Below, piece after piece: positions 1-7,562 of a DNA stretch of 64,000 nucleotides (the first letter of the stretch is position 1; every line of letters begins with the position of its first letter). The notes under the pieces were generated by a model. That model saw nothing but the letters and a program-made list of their open reading frames with translations, did not search any database and was not told where the DNA came from. The position numbers and the translations under genes were made by a program. Source of the stretch: Paraburkholderia fungorum. GTDB lineage: Bacteria; Pseudomonadota; Gammaproteobacteria; Burkholderiales; Burkholderiaceae. The DNA is taken from assembly GCF_902833645.1 (NCBI RefSeq), contig NZ_CADFGE010000010.1:248001-312000 (forward strand), in the 5' to 3' direction.

Positions 1-810
1 GTCGGCGTGCGAAACATTGATCGCCGAGCCTTGCAGCAGCGAACGGTAAGCCGCTGCTGCGTCGATCTGGCCTTGATGGCCGCGCAGTTCGTGAATGCGC
101 GCGTCGAACGGCTTGACCGAACCCGCCGCCGCGTCCACCGACAACGCGCCCGCCACCAGCGCGGTGCGGTACAGGTCTTCGATGGCGAACATGTTGTAGA
201 GCGCGAGCGCGGTGGAGGCCTGCGTGCCGTTCAGCAGCGCCAGACCTTCCTTCGCCTGCAGCGTGAGCGGCTTGAGGCCGACCAGCGCGAGGCCTTCGGT
301 GGCCGGCATGCGTTCGCCCTTCGCGAACACTTCGCCGACGCCGAGCAGGGTGGCCGACATATGCGCGAGCGGCGCGAGGTCGCCCGAAGCGCCAACCGAA
401 CCCTTGACCGGAATCACCGGCAGCACGTCGGCGTTGTACAGCGTAATCAGTGCTTCCATCACTTCGCGGCGGATACCGGAGTGGCCGCGGCCCAGGCTCG
501 AGAGCTTCAGCGCGATCAGCAGGCGCACCACCGGACGCGACATCGGCTCACCCACGCCCACCGCGTGCGACAACACCAGATTGCGTTGCAGCAGTTCGAG
601 CTGGTCGTGCGGAATGTGCGTGCTGGCGAGGCGCCCGAAACCCGTATTGATGCCGTATGCCGGCTCGCCCTTCGCGGCGATATCGGCGACGGCTTTGGCG
701 CAGGCGTCGATGGCGGCGTGGCTGGCGGGATCGAGTTGCAGCGCGACGTGTTCGCGTGCGATCTGGCGCAGTTGCGGGAGGGTCAGATAGCCGGGTTTCA
801 GAATCATCAT
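1..810 (-). CDS. hutH: Histidine ammonia-lyase, 5' half (runs off the window)
   Basis: Deaminates L-histidine to urocanate, the first step of cytoplasmic histidine degradation. The reading frame is open to the window edge and encodes the first 270 residues; the family is about 510 residues. The protein starts MMILKPGYLTLPQL and contains GINTGFGRL near residues 53-61 and the MIO-forming Ala-Ser-Gly triad at about 141-143, inside GSVGASGDLAPLAH. Two adjacent ATG codons (810 and 807) follow an AGGACA ribosome-binding site, so the start is ambiguous by one codon. The rest of the hut operon should lie to the left. HutC-like boxes lie just upstream. The identification is firm; a broader aromatic ammonia-lyase is the only alternative. 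Confidence 0.95.
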   Translation of the reverse strand, partial: MMILKPGYLTLPQLRQIAREHVALQLDPASHAAIDACAKAVADIAAKGEPAYGINTGFGRLASTHIPHDQLELLQRNLVLSHAVGVGEPMSRPVVRLLIALKLSSLGRGHSGIRREVMEALITLYNADVLPVIPVKGSVGASGDLAPLAHMSATLLGVGEVFAKGERMPATEGLALVGLKPLTLQAKEGLALLNGTQASTALALYNMFAIEDLYRTALVAGALSVDAAAGSVKPFDARIHELRGHQGQIDAAAAYRSLLQGSAINVSHAD

Positions 811-823
811 GGTGTGTCCTGTC

Positions 824-835
824 TTGTCTATACAA
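824..835. promoter_or_regulatory. HutC-like operator box 1
   Basis: TTGTCTATACAA lies 14 bases upstream of the hutH start. It is close to the TTGTATATACAA-type sites bound by HutC, the GntR-family urocanate-responsive repressor of hut operons. Its position would let a bound repressor block hutH transcription or initiation. Motif recognition is by eye. Confidence 0.6.
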
Positions 836-862
836 TTTGAGAGAAGTCTAGCGTCGCCATCC

Positions 863-872
863 TGTATATACA
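863..872. promoter_or_regulatory. HutC-like operator box 2
   Basis: TGTATATACA is a perfect 10-bp palindrome, within CCTGTATATACAACC, in the hutH upstream region. It fits the HutC operator core. Confidence 0.65.
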
Positions 873-1000
873 ACCTGTTTTTGCAGCTTCCGACCTAGGG
901 GTTTCCATTAGAACTGAATGCTGGCGCCACGCATGCCACATCCGTCAGCGTTTCGAGCGCTGGGTATGGCGCGCCGGACCCGCTCACCTTGCGGGATAAC

Positions 1001-1012
1001 TTGTATATACAC
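1001..1012. promoter_or_regulatory. HutC-like operator box 3
   Basis: TTGTATATACAC is a third copy of the motif, 190 bp upstream of the hutH start. The 811-1281 stretch between hutH and the next plus-strand gene holds no convincing gene. These three boxes are its only recognisable content. Confidence 0.55.
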
Positions 1013-1281
1013 ATTCAAAATAGACAGCGGCAAGCGACCAAAAAAGATTCGCCCCGGCGGCCGGCGCAGCCGGGCCTGCCCACGCGCGCGTCACTGAGTT
1101 ATAGGAGAGCCCGTTGCCGGCGCAAGAAAGCCCGCGCACCCACACCGGAAGCCTTTATTGTTGATTTAAAATCAAGATTGATTTGAGACTAATACGCTTT
1201 TTGCGAGAATCAAGACGGCGGATACTGCGTGCATTGCATCGTGTTTCCAGTGTTTCCGGTATTTCCATTAAGGAGAACGTC

Positions 1282-2178
1282 TTGAAGATTTTCGTTACTG
1301 GCGCAAGCGGCTTTATCGGCGGTTCGATCGCGGCGCACCTCGTGCGTGCAGGCCATCAAGTACGCGGTTTGATCCGCAAGCCCGAACACAGCGCCGAACT
1401 ACAACGCCTCGGCATCGAACCCGTGATCGGCACGCTCGACGACCGCGAATTGCTGATCGCCGAAGCACAAGCCGCCGACGCGGTCATCAACGCCGCGAGC
1501 AGCGACCACGAGGGCGCGGTGAAAGCGCTGATCGAGGGCCTCGCCGGTTCCGGCAAACCGTTTCTGCATACGAGCGGCTCGAGCATCGTGGGCGATGCGT
1601 CGGGTGGAGAGGCCGGTGAGGCGCGCATCTATCACGAGGACGCCCTGCCCCAGCCGACGGCGGATAAAGCGGCACGCGTCGCCATCGATCAACTCGTGCT
1701 CGCGGCCGCACAGCAAAACATTCGCTCGGCGGTGCTGTGCAACACGCTGATTTACGGCCATGGGGCGGTGCCTGGCAGTGCTAGCGTGCAGTTGCCTCGG
1801 CTCGTGCGTCAGGCGCAAAAGAGCGGCGTGGTGCGGCATGTGGGCAGCGGCGGCAACATCTGGTCGAACGTGCATATCGACGACGTCGCCGAACTCTATC
1901 GCCTCGCATTGGAAAAGACGCCGGCTGGCACCTTCTATTTCGTCGAGAGCGGCGAAGCGTCGTTCCGCGACATGAGTACGGCCATCGCTCACGTGATGAA
2001 ACTCGGTGAGCCGCAAGACTGGCCGCTCGAAGCGGCGCAAAAGGAATGGGGTTACGAAATGGCTTCGTACGGGCTCGGATCGAACAGCCGGGTACGCGGT
2101 GAACGCGCGCGCAAGCTGCTCGGCTGGCAGCCGAAACGTAACTCGGTGATCGACTGGATCGAGCGCGAGATGATTTGA
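1282..2178 (+). CDS. NAD(P)-dependent epimerase/dehydratase-type reductase (extended SDR)
   Basis: A 298-residue extended short-chain dehydrogenase of the NAD-dependent epimerase/dehydratase superfamily; the substrate cannot be told. The Rossmann fingerprint TGASGFIG sits at about residues 6-13 (GxxGxxG). HTSGSSIVGD and the C-terminal DWIEREM helix also fit the family. I chose the TTG codon at 1282 because AGGAG stands 6 bases before it and the Rossmann strand then begins at residue 2. The open frame extends upstream to 1183, but that 33-residue extension has no family match. It is a stand-alone gene, diverging from hutH across the HutC-box region. Confidence 0.85.
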   Translation: MKIFVTGASGFIGGSIAAHLVRAGHQVRGLIRKPEHSAELQRLGIEPVIGTLDDRELLIAEAQAADAVINAASSDHEGAVKALIEGLAGSGKPFLHTSGSSIVGDASGGEAGEARIYHEDALPQPTADKAARVAIDQLVLAAAQQNIRSAVLCNTLIYGHGAVPGSASVQLPRLVRQAQKSGVVRHVGSGGNIWSNVHIDDVAELYRLALEKTPAGTFYFVESGEASFRDMSTAIAHVMKLGEPQDWPLEAAQKEWGYEMASYGLGSNSRVRGERARKLLGWQPKRNSVIDWIEREMI

Positions 2179-2331
2179 TGTTTCGCGAGGAGACGCCCTC
2201 CGGGGCGTCCTGGAGAACGTAAGCAGTGTAAGCCGGGGTGTTGCGAATCCGTAAGCTCACCTCGCTAGAATCCGGCTCACGTAATAGTGCGATTCGACGC
2301 TACGAGTCGCGCGTGAGTCCGGATTTGATCG

Positions 2332-2514
2332 ATGACCTTGGCGCTGAATTTCTACTGGCTGACCAACCTGCTGGCGATCCTGTTCGTCGTGGCGTGCGTG
2401 TACGACGCGCACTACGATGAATACGGCACGCTCACGCTGGCAGCCGCCGCGATGAGTCTTGTCGTGATGGCGATCGAGGTGTTCCTCAGGCCCGCGTTCG
2501 ACATGGCCTTGTGA
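2332..2514 (+). CDS. Small hydrophobic protein, probably inner membrane
   Basis: A 60-residue protein with two hydrophobic stretches, about residues 8-22 (LTNLLAILFVVACVY) and 35-52 (LAAAAMSLVVMAIEVFL), split by a short acidic loop (DAHYDEYG). This suggests a two-helix membrane hairpin. No family is recognised and no function can be assigned. It is convergent with the permease gene downstream. A GATCG stretch precedes the ATG but there is no strong ribosome-binding site, so it may be smaller than drawn or not translated. Confidence 0.5.
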   Translation: MTLALNFYWLTNLLAILFVVACVYDAHYDEYGTLTLAAAAMSLVVMAIEVFLRPAFDMAL

Positions 2515-2618
2515 GTTCGACACTGCGCCACGCAGCGCCGCCCGCCTCAACCCGCACCTCGCTTCGCAACTGAGCGGCACCGGCACGCTGGCGGACAATC
2601 ACGATTACAGCACGAGGA

Positions 2619-2662
2619 CGGGCACAAACCGGGCACAAACCGGGCACAAACCGGGCACAAAC
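2619..2662. repeat. Four perfect tandem copies of an 11-bp unit
   Basis: CGGGCACAAAC is repeated four times without error, ending 8 bases before the stop codon of the minus-strand permease. It lies between two convergent genes, so changes in copy number would not alter either protein. Confidence 0.95.
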
Positions 2663-2669
2663 GGCTGCC

Positions 2670-4037
2670 TCAAACCGCGACTTCCGGCGGCGCCCGGCGG
2701 AAACAGCGTGTGATCCAGCCGAGGTAGCACAAGCCCAGCACGAACCACACCGCACCGAGCACCAGCGCGGTTTTCTCAAGACTCACCAGCAGCCAGATAT
2801 CCGCCACCGCGCCGGCCAGCGGAAACAGCAGACCGCCGATCACACCCATTGCATTCGCACCGCCCTTCGCGCTGAAGAACTGACGGATCACACACAGATT
2901 GACCGCGGTGAATGCGAGAAACGCGCCAAAGTTGATGAACGAGGTCGACGTCGCGACATCGAGTTTCAACGCGACCAGACCGATTGCGCCTGCGATTGCG
3001 ATATTCAGCGCCGGCGTCTTGAACTTCGGATGCACGAAGCCGAAGATGCGCCGGGGCAAGACTTCGTCGCGTCCCATCGCATACAACAAACGCCCCACGC
3101 TTGCCTGCGCCGAGATACCCGAAGCGAATTGCGCGAGAATCAGGCCGGCCAGAAACACCGTGACGAAGATATCGCCGCCCACTTTTCGCGCGACTTCGAA
3201 GGCGGCCGAATCCGGATCCTTGAACACCGCCCCCGGGTGCGCGAGTTGCACCGTGTACGCGGCAATCACGAAGATCGCACCGCCGATCAGCGCGATCAGC
3301 ACGATCGCGCGCGGCATGGTCTTTTCCGGAGCGATGGTTTCTTCGGTCAAAGTCGATACCGCGTCGAAGCCGAGATACGAATACGCGGCAATCGCAGCGC
3401 CTGCCATCGTCGCCGAGAACGGCACATGCGGCTTGAAGAAGGGCTCAGCCGAAATCAGGCCGCCAGGTCCCGCCGCAGCGGTCACATAGTGACAGCACAG
3501 CACGACGAACAACGCGACAATCGCTAGTTGCACGACCATCAGCACGATGTTGAAACGGTTCGCGAGTTCAATGCCGAGAATGTTCAGCGCGCTCGTCAGC
3601 ACAATGAACGCCACGATCCAGATCCAGTTCGGAATGTGTGGAAACGCGGCACTGAGATACGCGGCGCCGATCAGCCAGATCACCATTGGCAGAAAAAAAT
3701 AATCGAGCAAGGTGGCCCAGCCGATCATGAAACCCAGATGCGGATTAAAGGTTTTGCGCGTGTAGGTATAAGCCGAACCCGCCACCGGGAAAAGCCGCGC
3801 GAGTTTGCCGTAACTGAGCGCCGTGAACACGATCGCGATCAGCGCGATCAGATACGCGAGCGCGGCGGTATCGTTGCTGGCGCTCGCCAGCACACCATAG
3901 GTGCCGTAGACGATCAGCGGCGCCATATAGGCAAGGCCGAACAACAGGACTGAAGGCAGCCCGAGGGTGCGTTTCAGATGCGTGGCCTCAGGCGCGGCGG
4001 ATGCGCCGGCGCGCTCGGTGGGCGATGTCGGGGTCAT
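2670..4037 (-). CDS. APC-family permease, PuuP-like (putrescine/amino acid importer)
   Basis: A 455-residue polytopic inner-membrane transporter with about 12 hydrophobic segments. It resembles E. coli PuuP along its length: FTALSYGKLARLFPVAGSAY, FNPHLGFMIGWATLLDYFF, YLGFDAVSTLTEE and LLYAMGRDEVLPRRIFG all have PuuP counterparts. A polyamine or related amine is the likely substrate, but APC specificity is hard to predict. The ATG at 4037 is preferred because GAGGAGA lies 6 bases upstream; the longer open frame starts inside that ribosome-binding site. It follows the amidase gene on the same strand (105-base gap), so the two are probably co-transcribed. Confidence 0.85.
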   Translation of the reverse strand: MTPTSPTERAGASAAPEATHLKRTLGLPSVLLFGLAYMAPLIVYGTYGVLASASNDTAALAYLIALIAIVFTALSYGKLARLFPVAGSAYTYTRKTFNPHLGFMIGWATLLDYFFLPMVIWLIGAAYLSAAFPHIPNWIWIVAFIVLTSALNILGIELANRFNIVLMVVQLAIVALFVVLCCHYVTAAAGPGGLISAEPFFKPHVPFSATMAGAAIAAYSYLGFDAVSTLTEETIAPEKTMPRAIVLIALIGGAIFVIAAYTVQLAHPGAVFKDPDSAAFEVARKVGGDIFVTVFLAGLILAQFASGISAQASVGRLLYAMGRDEVLPRRIFGFVHPKFKTPALNIAIAGAIGLVALKLDVATSTSFINFGAFLAFTAVNLCVIRQFFSAKGGANAMGVIGGLLFPLAGAVADIWLLVSLEKTALVLGAVWFVLGLCYLGWITRCFRRAPPEVAV

Positions 4038-4142
4038 GCGGTGTCTCCTCATGCGAATGGGCGAGCGTCGCCGGAGGCGGCGTGGAACGCGCCCCGGTCG
4101 AGCCTGGTCGATCAGATATGCTGGAAGCGCGTGTGGCGCGCC

Positions 4143-4979
4143 TTACCGCGCGCGAATCACACGCGCGGGTTGCCCGTACTCGTCGTTCAGCGTCGCGAGA
4201 TCGAGTGCAATACGGGCGTCGTGCAGATAACGATAATGTTCACGCGCGCCTTCGAGGTGCGCCGGATCGAGCGTGGCGCGCAGGACCGTTTCTTCATGCC
4301 CGGCATCGCACACCACCTCGCCGAACGGATCGATCAGCGCCGATTCGCCGGGAAACGTGAGGTTGTCGTCGCCGGAACCAATGCGGTTCACGAGCGCCGC
4401 GAACATCTGGTTCTCCATCGCGCGGGCCACGATTGCCCGGCGATGCACCGGCCCGAACGGCTCCATATTGCCGTTCGTCACGATCAGCAGATCGGCGCCG
4501 AGCGAGGCGACCGCGCGCGCCGTTTCGGGAAACTCGATGTCGTAGCAGATCAGCAGGCCGACCGTCAGGCCTTTGAAATTGCATACTTCGTAGCGGTCGC
4601 CCGGTTCAAATACGCCGACGTCCGACGCCCACAGATGCGTCTTGCGATAACGCAGCGCGATCTCGCCGCGTTCGTCGACCAGCACCGTAGTGTTGAAAAA
4701 GCGCTTGCCGTCGCGCTCGGCGAGACCCACCGCCACCGCAACACCTGCTTCGCGCGCCGCATCGCGGACCGCGCTTAGCGAAGGCCCGTCGATCGTTTCG
4801 GCCACCTCGCCGACGGTGTCGCGCGTCGGAAAGCCCGACAGCGTGGTCTCCGGAAACACGATCAGATCGGTTCCGGCCGCGCGTTGGCCGATGGTTTGCA
4901 GCACGCGTTGCACGTTTGCCCCGCCGACGCCCATCGCGCCATCCACGATCGGAATCTGGGCCAGTTCGAGTTGCAGCAT
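4143..4979 (-). CDS. Carbon-nitrogen hydrolase (nitrilase superfamily amidase)
   Basis: A 278-residue cytoplasmic amidase of the nitrilase/CN-hydrolase fold. The catalytic triad is visible: Glu44 (FPETTLSGF), Lys113 (YRKTHLW) and Cys145 (LLICYDIEFPE). It hydrolyses a C-N bond in an amide or carbamoyl substrate. Its pairing with a PuuP-like permease suggests a carbamoylated or acylated amine, as in N-carbamoylputrescine pathways, but that is inference. The ATG follows AGGAGACAG at good spacing. A LuxR-type regulator diverges from it across 141 bases and probably controls both genes. Confidence 0.88.
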   Translation of the reverse strand: MLQLELAQIPIVDGAMGVGGANVQRVLQTIGQRAAGTDLIVFPETTLSGFPTRDTVGEVAETIDGPSLSAVRDAAREAGVAVAVGLAERDGKRFFNTTVLVDERGEIALRYRKTHLWASDVGVFEPGDRYEVCNFKGLTVGLLICYDIEFPETARAVASLGADLLIVTNGNMEPFGPVHRRAIVARAMENQMFAALVNRIGSGDDNLTFPGESALIDPFGEVVCDAGHEETVLRATLDPAHLEGAREHYRYLHDARIALDLATLNDEYGQPARVIRAR

Positions 4980-5120
4980 TCTGTCTCCTGTACTTGCCGG
5001 TTTGCTTCGCGTTGAATAGCGGTTATTGTCAGGCCGCCCGCGTTTTCAGGTTGGGCCTATTATTACCAGACATATTTTTGTTCGTAATCACCCGGCTGGG
5101 TTACCCTCAACGGAGCACGC

Positions 5121-5969
5121 ATGGAACTCGAATGGCGCGATCTGGCCTTTCATCGCGAGATCGGCGCGGTTATCGAAGCGCTCGACAGCGCGCAATTCTG
5201 GACTCGTCTCACGCGCGCGCTGGAACGCTATGTCGCGTTCGATAACTGGGTCGCCCTGCGCTTCACACCTGGCGCAGCGCCGCTCGTCTGCGCCGAATCG
5301 CCCACGCCGGACGGCACGGTGGATGCGATGTTCCAGGACTATCTCGCCGCGCTTTATCAGCTCGACCCGTTCTACATCGCCGCGACCGGGAGGCCGGCCT
5401 CGGGCTTCGTCACGCTTGCGGACGTCGCGCCCGACAACTTCTCGATGACCGATTACTACCAGCGGTACTTCAGGAAAAACATCGTCGGCGACGAGGTGCA
5501 TTTCAACTACATGATCGACGCGCGGCATACGCTGGCGTTCTCGCTGGGCGCAACGCATCGCTATGGCGAGCGCGACCTCGCGGTACTCGCGCTGTGCGCG
5601 CCCTGGGTGATCGCGTTGCTGCGACAGCGCCTGCCGTATGAGGTATTCGGCGCGCCGCCGCGTGCGGGCGAGGCGGCGACGCAAACACCGGCAGAAGCCG
5701 TGACGCAGACAGAAACGGAGGCGCCCGCCTATGCCGCGCGCTTCGAGCAGGTGTCATCGGCGAGCGGCCGTTCACCGCTCACGGCGCGCGAGGTCGAAGT
5801 GGCCATGCTGAGCTTGAGCGGATTTTCAACACGCGCCATCGCGGAGAAACTGACGATCTCGTTCGAGACGGTGCGCGCGCACAAGAAGCACATTTATACC
5901 AAGCTCAATGTCAACTCGCAGTCGGAGTTATTTGCGCTGTTTTATGAAGCGGGACGCAAAGGCGCATGA
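5121..5969 (+). CDS. LuxR-family transcriptional regulator (non-canonical sensor domain)
   Basis: A 282-residue regulator. The C-terminal GerE/LuxR helix-turn-helix runs from about residue 217 (LTAREVEVAMLSLSGFSTRAIAEKL) to SFETVRAHKKHIYTKLNV. Residues 1-180 form a sensor region. It contains YQLDPFYI but lacks the properly spaced W-Y-D-P pattern of acyl-homoserine-lactone receptors, and no lactone synthase gene is nearby. A linker rich in A, T and E (about 185-205) joins the two parts. GGAG lies 5 bases before the ATG. It diverges from the amidase/permease pair, so a ligand related to their substrate is plausible. Confidence 0.88.
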   Translation: MELEWRDLAFHREIGAVIEALDSAQFWTRLTRALERYVAFDNWVALRFTPGAAPLVCAESPTPDGTVDAMFQDYLAALYQLDPFYIAATGRPASGFVTLADVAPDNFSMTDYYQRYFRKNIVGDEVHFNYMIDARHTLAFSLGATHRYGERDLAVLALCAPWVIALLRQRLPYEVFGAPPRAGEAATQTPAEAVTQTETEAPAYAARFEQVSSASGRSPLTAREVEVAMLSLSGFSTRAIAEKLTISFETVRAHKKHIYTKLNVNSQSELFALFYEAGRKGA

Positions 5970-6006
5970 CGTCCGGCTGATTCGATGCCGGCGCCGCTCA
6001 TCCGCA

Positions 6007-6753
6007 TCACGAACCGCATGCGGCGCAACCGCTCGCTTTCTCTTCGTAGCGGTCATGATGCTTGAGCCATTCGCCCATATTCTTCTTCTCGTTGCGGCCC
6101 TTCGGGGTGACGTCGAAATGCGCGTACGCGCTGAGGAACTGCTCGCCGCCTCGTCCGTAGGTGGAATACGTGTGATAGACGTCGCCCGCCTCGTCTTTGT
6201 AGAACACACTGTGACCGGGTAGCTCGTCGATGCCGACATCCTGTTCGGTGAAGTTGTAGAACGCCTTCCTGCTGGCGACTTCCTCCGGCGTAAACGACAC
6301 GTGATAGTCGAAATTGAAATCGCTGTCATTCGACGAGACCCAAGGAAACTTCCAGCCCATACGCTGCCTGAAGGCTTCTATTTTGGCGAGCGGCGCTCGC
6401 GAAACCGCCACGTACGATACGTCGTGATGTTCGAGATGCGTCAGGATACCGTCCATGTGATCCGACACGAACGAGCAGCCGAAGCAGCCCTCCTCCCATT
6501 CCGGGCCGAACATGAAGTGATAGACGATCAACTGACTGCGGCCGCCGAACAGATCGGCGAGTGTCTTGCGGCCTTGCGGCGTGTCGAATACGTAGGGCTT
6601 GTCGACTTTCACCCACGGCAATGCACGGCGTTTGCGGGCGAGCTCATCGCCGGCGCGCATATACGCTTTCTCTTCGACTAGTAGCGCCTTGCTGGCGGCC
6701 AGCCATTCTTCTCTGGTGCCGATCCGGTGTTGCGAGTCTATTTGCGGGTTCAT
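6007..6753 (-). CDS. DUF899 family thioredoxin-fold protein
   Basis: A 248-residue cytosolic protein of the DUF899 family, which has a thioredoxin-like fold and often sits beside ArsR regulators. Visible landmarks are LPWVKVDKPYVFDT, YHFMFGPEWEEGCFGCSF with a CFGC pair in the thioredoxin position, SDHMDGILTHLEHHDVSYV, and MGWKFPWVSS. The C-terminus carries two more cysteines (SGCAACGS). The biochemical role is not known to me. The ATG at 6753 has AAGGAG 6 bases upstream; an ATG two codons earlier touches that site and is unlikely. It lies 123 bases downstream of the ArsR gene on the same strand. Confidence 0.85.
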   Translation of the reverse strand: MNPQIDSQHRIGTREEWLAASKALLVEEKAYMRAGDELARKRRALPWVKVDKPYVFDTPQGRKTLADLFGGRSQLIVYHFMFGPEWEEGCFGCSFVSDHMDGILTHLEHHDVSYVAVSRAPLAKIEAFRQRMGWKFPWVSSNDSDFNFDYHVSFTPEEVASRKAFYNFTEQDVGIDELPGHSVFYKDEAGDVYHTYSTYGRGGEQFLSAYAHFDVTPKGRNEKKNMGEWLKHHDRYEEKASGCAACGS

Positions 6754-6876
6754 TTGCATCTCCTTGTCTGCGTCGTACAGGTTCAATAGAGCAAAATCAG
6801 GCGAAATAGCGTTCCAGCGCATCGAGGCCATAGCGCCTGCCGAATCGATGCGGCCCACGGATGGGATGCCTCCACG

Positions 6877-7302
6877 TCATGAATCGCGCCGCTTCCGTCC
6901 GGGCGCGGAAGGCTTGCGCCGGCGTGCCGTCGAGGCGCCGCCGGAGGGTGACGCCCGGCTTGGTGGACAGGCGGTCTCCTCTTCGACGAAAGCAGCCAGA
7001 CGATCGAGCGATGCCGACCAGAAACGCTGATAGCGAGTGAGCCATTCCATGGCTTCCTCCATAGGTCCGGCGGACAAACGGCACGCTACCTTGCGGCCGG
7101 TTTTGCTGCGCGTGATGAGACCGGCCTCGGACAATACGTCGAGGTGTTTCATCACCGCGGGCAACGACATCGCAAAGGGCTCGGCGAGTTCGCTGACCGA
7201 CAGATCGTTCACCCCGGACAGACGCGCGAGCAACGCGCGCCGCGTCGGATCGGACAGCGCGGCGAAAGTGCGATCGAGTAACGCTTCGTTAAACTTAACC
7301 AT
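6877..7302 (-). CDS. ArsR-family winged-helix repressor
   Basis: A 141-residue repressor. It has the ArsR helix-turn-helix core FAALSDPTRRALLARL (about residues 13-28) and SVSELAEPFAMSLPAVMKHLDVLSEAGLI, then a beta-wing (RSKTGRKVACRL). It lacks the CxC metal site of arsenic sensors and belongs to the group usually paired with AHSA1/SRPBCC or DUF899 genes. The tail (about 110-141) is rich in R, P and S. The ATG at 7302 is inside an inverted repeat, which suggests autorepression. The DUF899 gene follows it and is probably co-regulated. Confidence 0.88.
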   Translation of the reverse strand: MVKFNEALLDRTFAALSDPTRRALLARLSGVNDLSVSELAEPFAMSLPAVMKHLDVLSEAGLITRSKTGRKVACRLSAGPMEEAMEWLTRYQRFWSASLDRLAAFVEEETACPPSRASPSGGASTARRRKPSAPGRKRRDS

Positions 7303-7311
7303 GAGGTTAAG
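7294..7311. promoter_or_regulatory. Inverted repeat over the arsR start codon, probable auto-operator
   Basis: CTTAACC-ATGA-GGTTAAG is a perfect 7-bp inverted repeat with a 4-base spacer that includes the repressor's own start codon. This symmetry and position are typical of ArsR-family operators. No Shine-Dalgarno sequence is visible upstream, so the transcript may be nearly leaderless. Confidence 0.65.
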
Positions 7312-7562
7312 TATAGAAACATGAGGCGCGATGTCAAGGATGCGTGCGTAGGTTTCCCGGAACGCGCGGAAAAGAAAAAAGGGGGGAACGAAGCGATGAA
7401 GCGGACGCCGCAAAAAAGATACGCGGCGCATCGCAGATAAAACCCTGCAATACGCCGCGTCAAGGTGGAGAACAACCGACTACACGTTCGAGCAAAGCGG
7501 CACGGAAAACCTGCCCTGCTCTCGCGCTACAGCAAAACCGCGTAAAGCGCAGTGCGGCAGAA

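Noticed and set aside
989..1186. Short plus-strand frame upstream of the SDR gene
   Set aside because: It overlaps a HutC-like box, has a basic low-information translation and lacks a ribosome-binding site.
5121..5969. Quorum-sensing receptor
   Set aside because: The lactone-binding residue spacing is absent and there is no luxI-type gene in the window.
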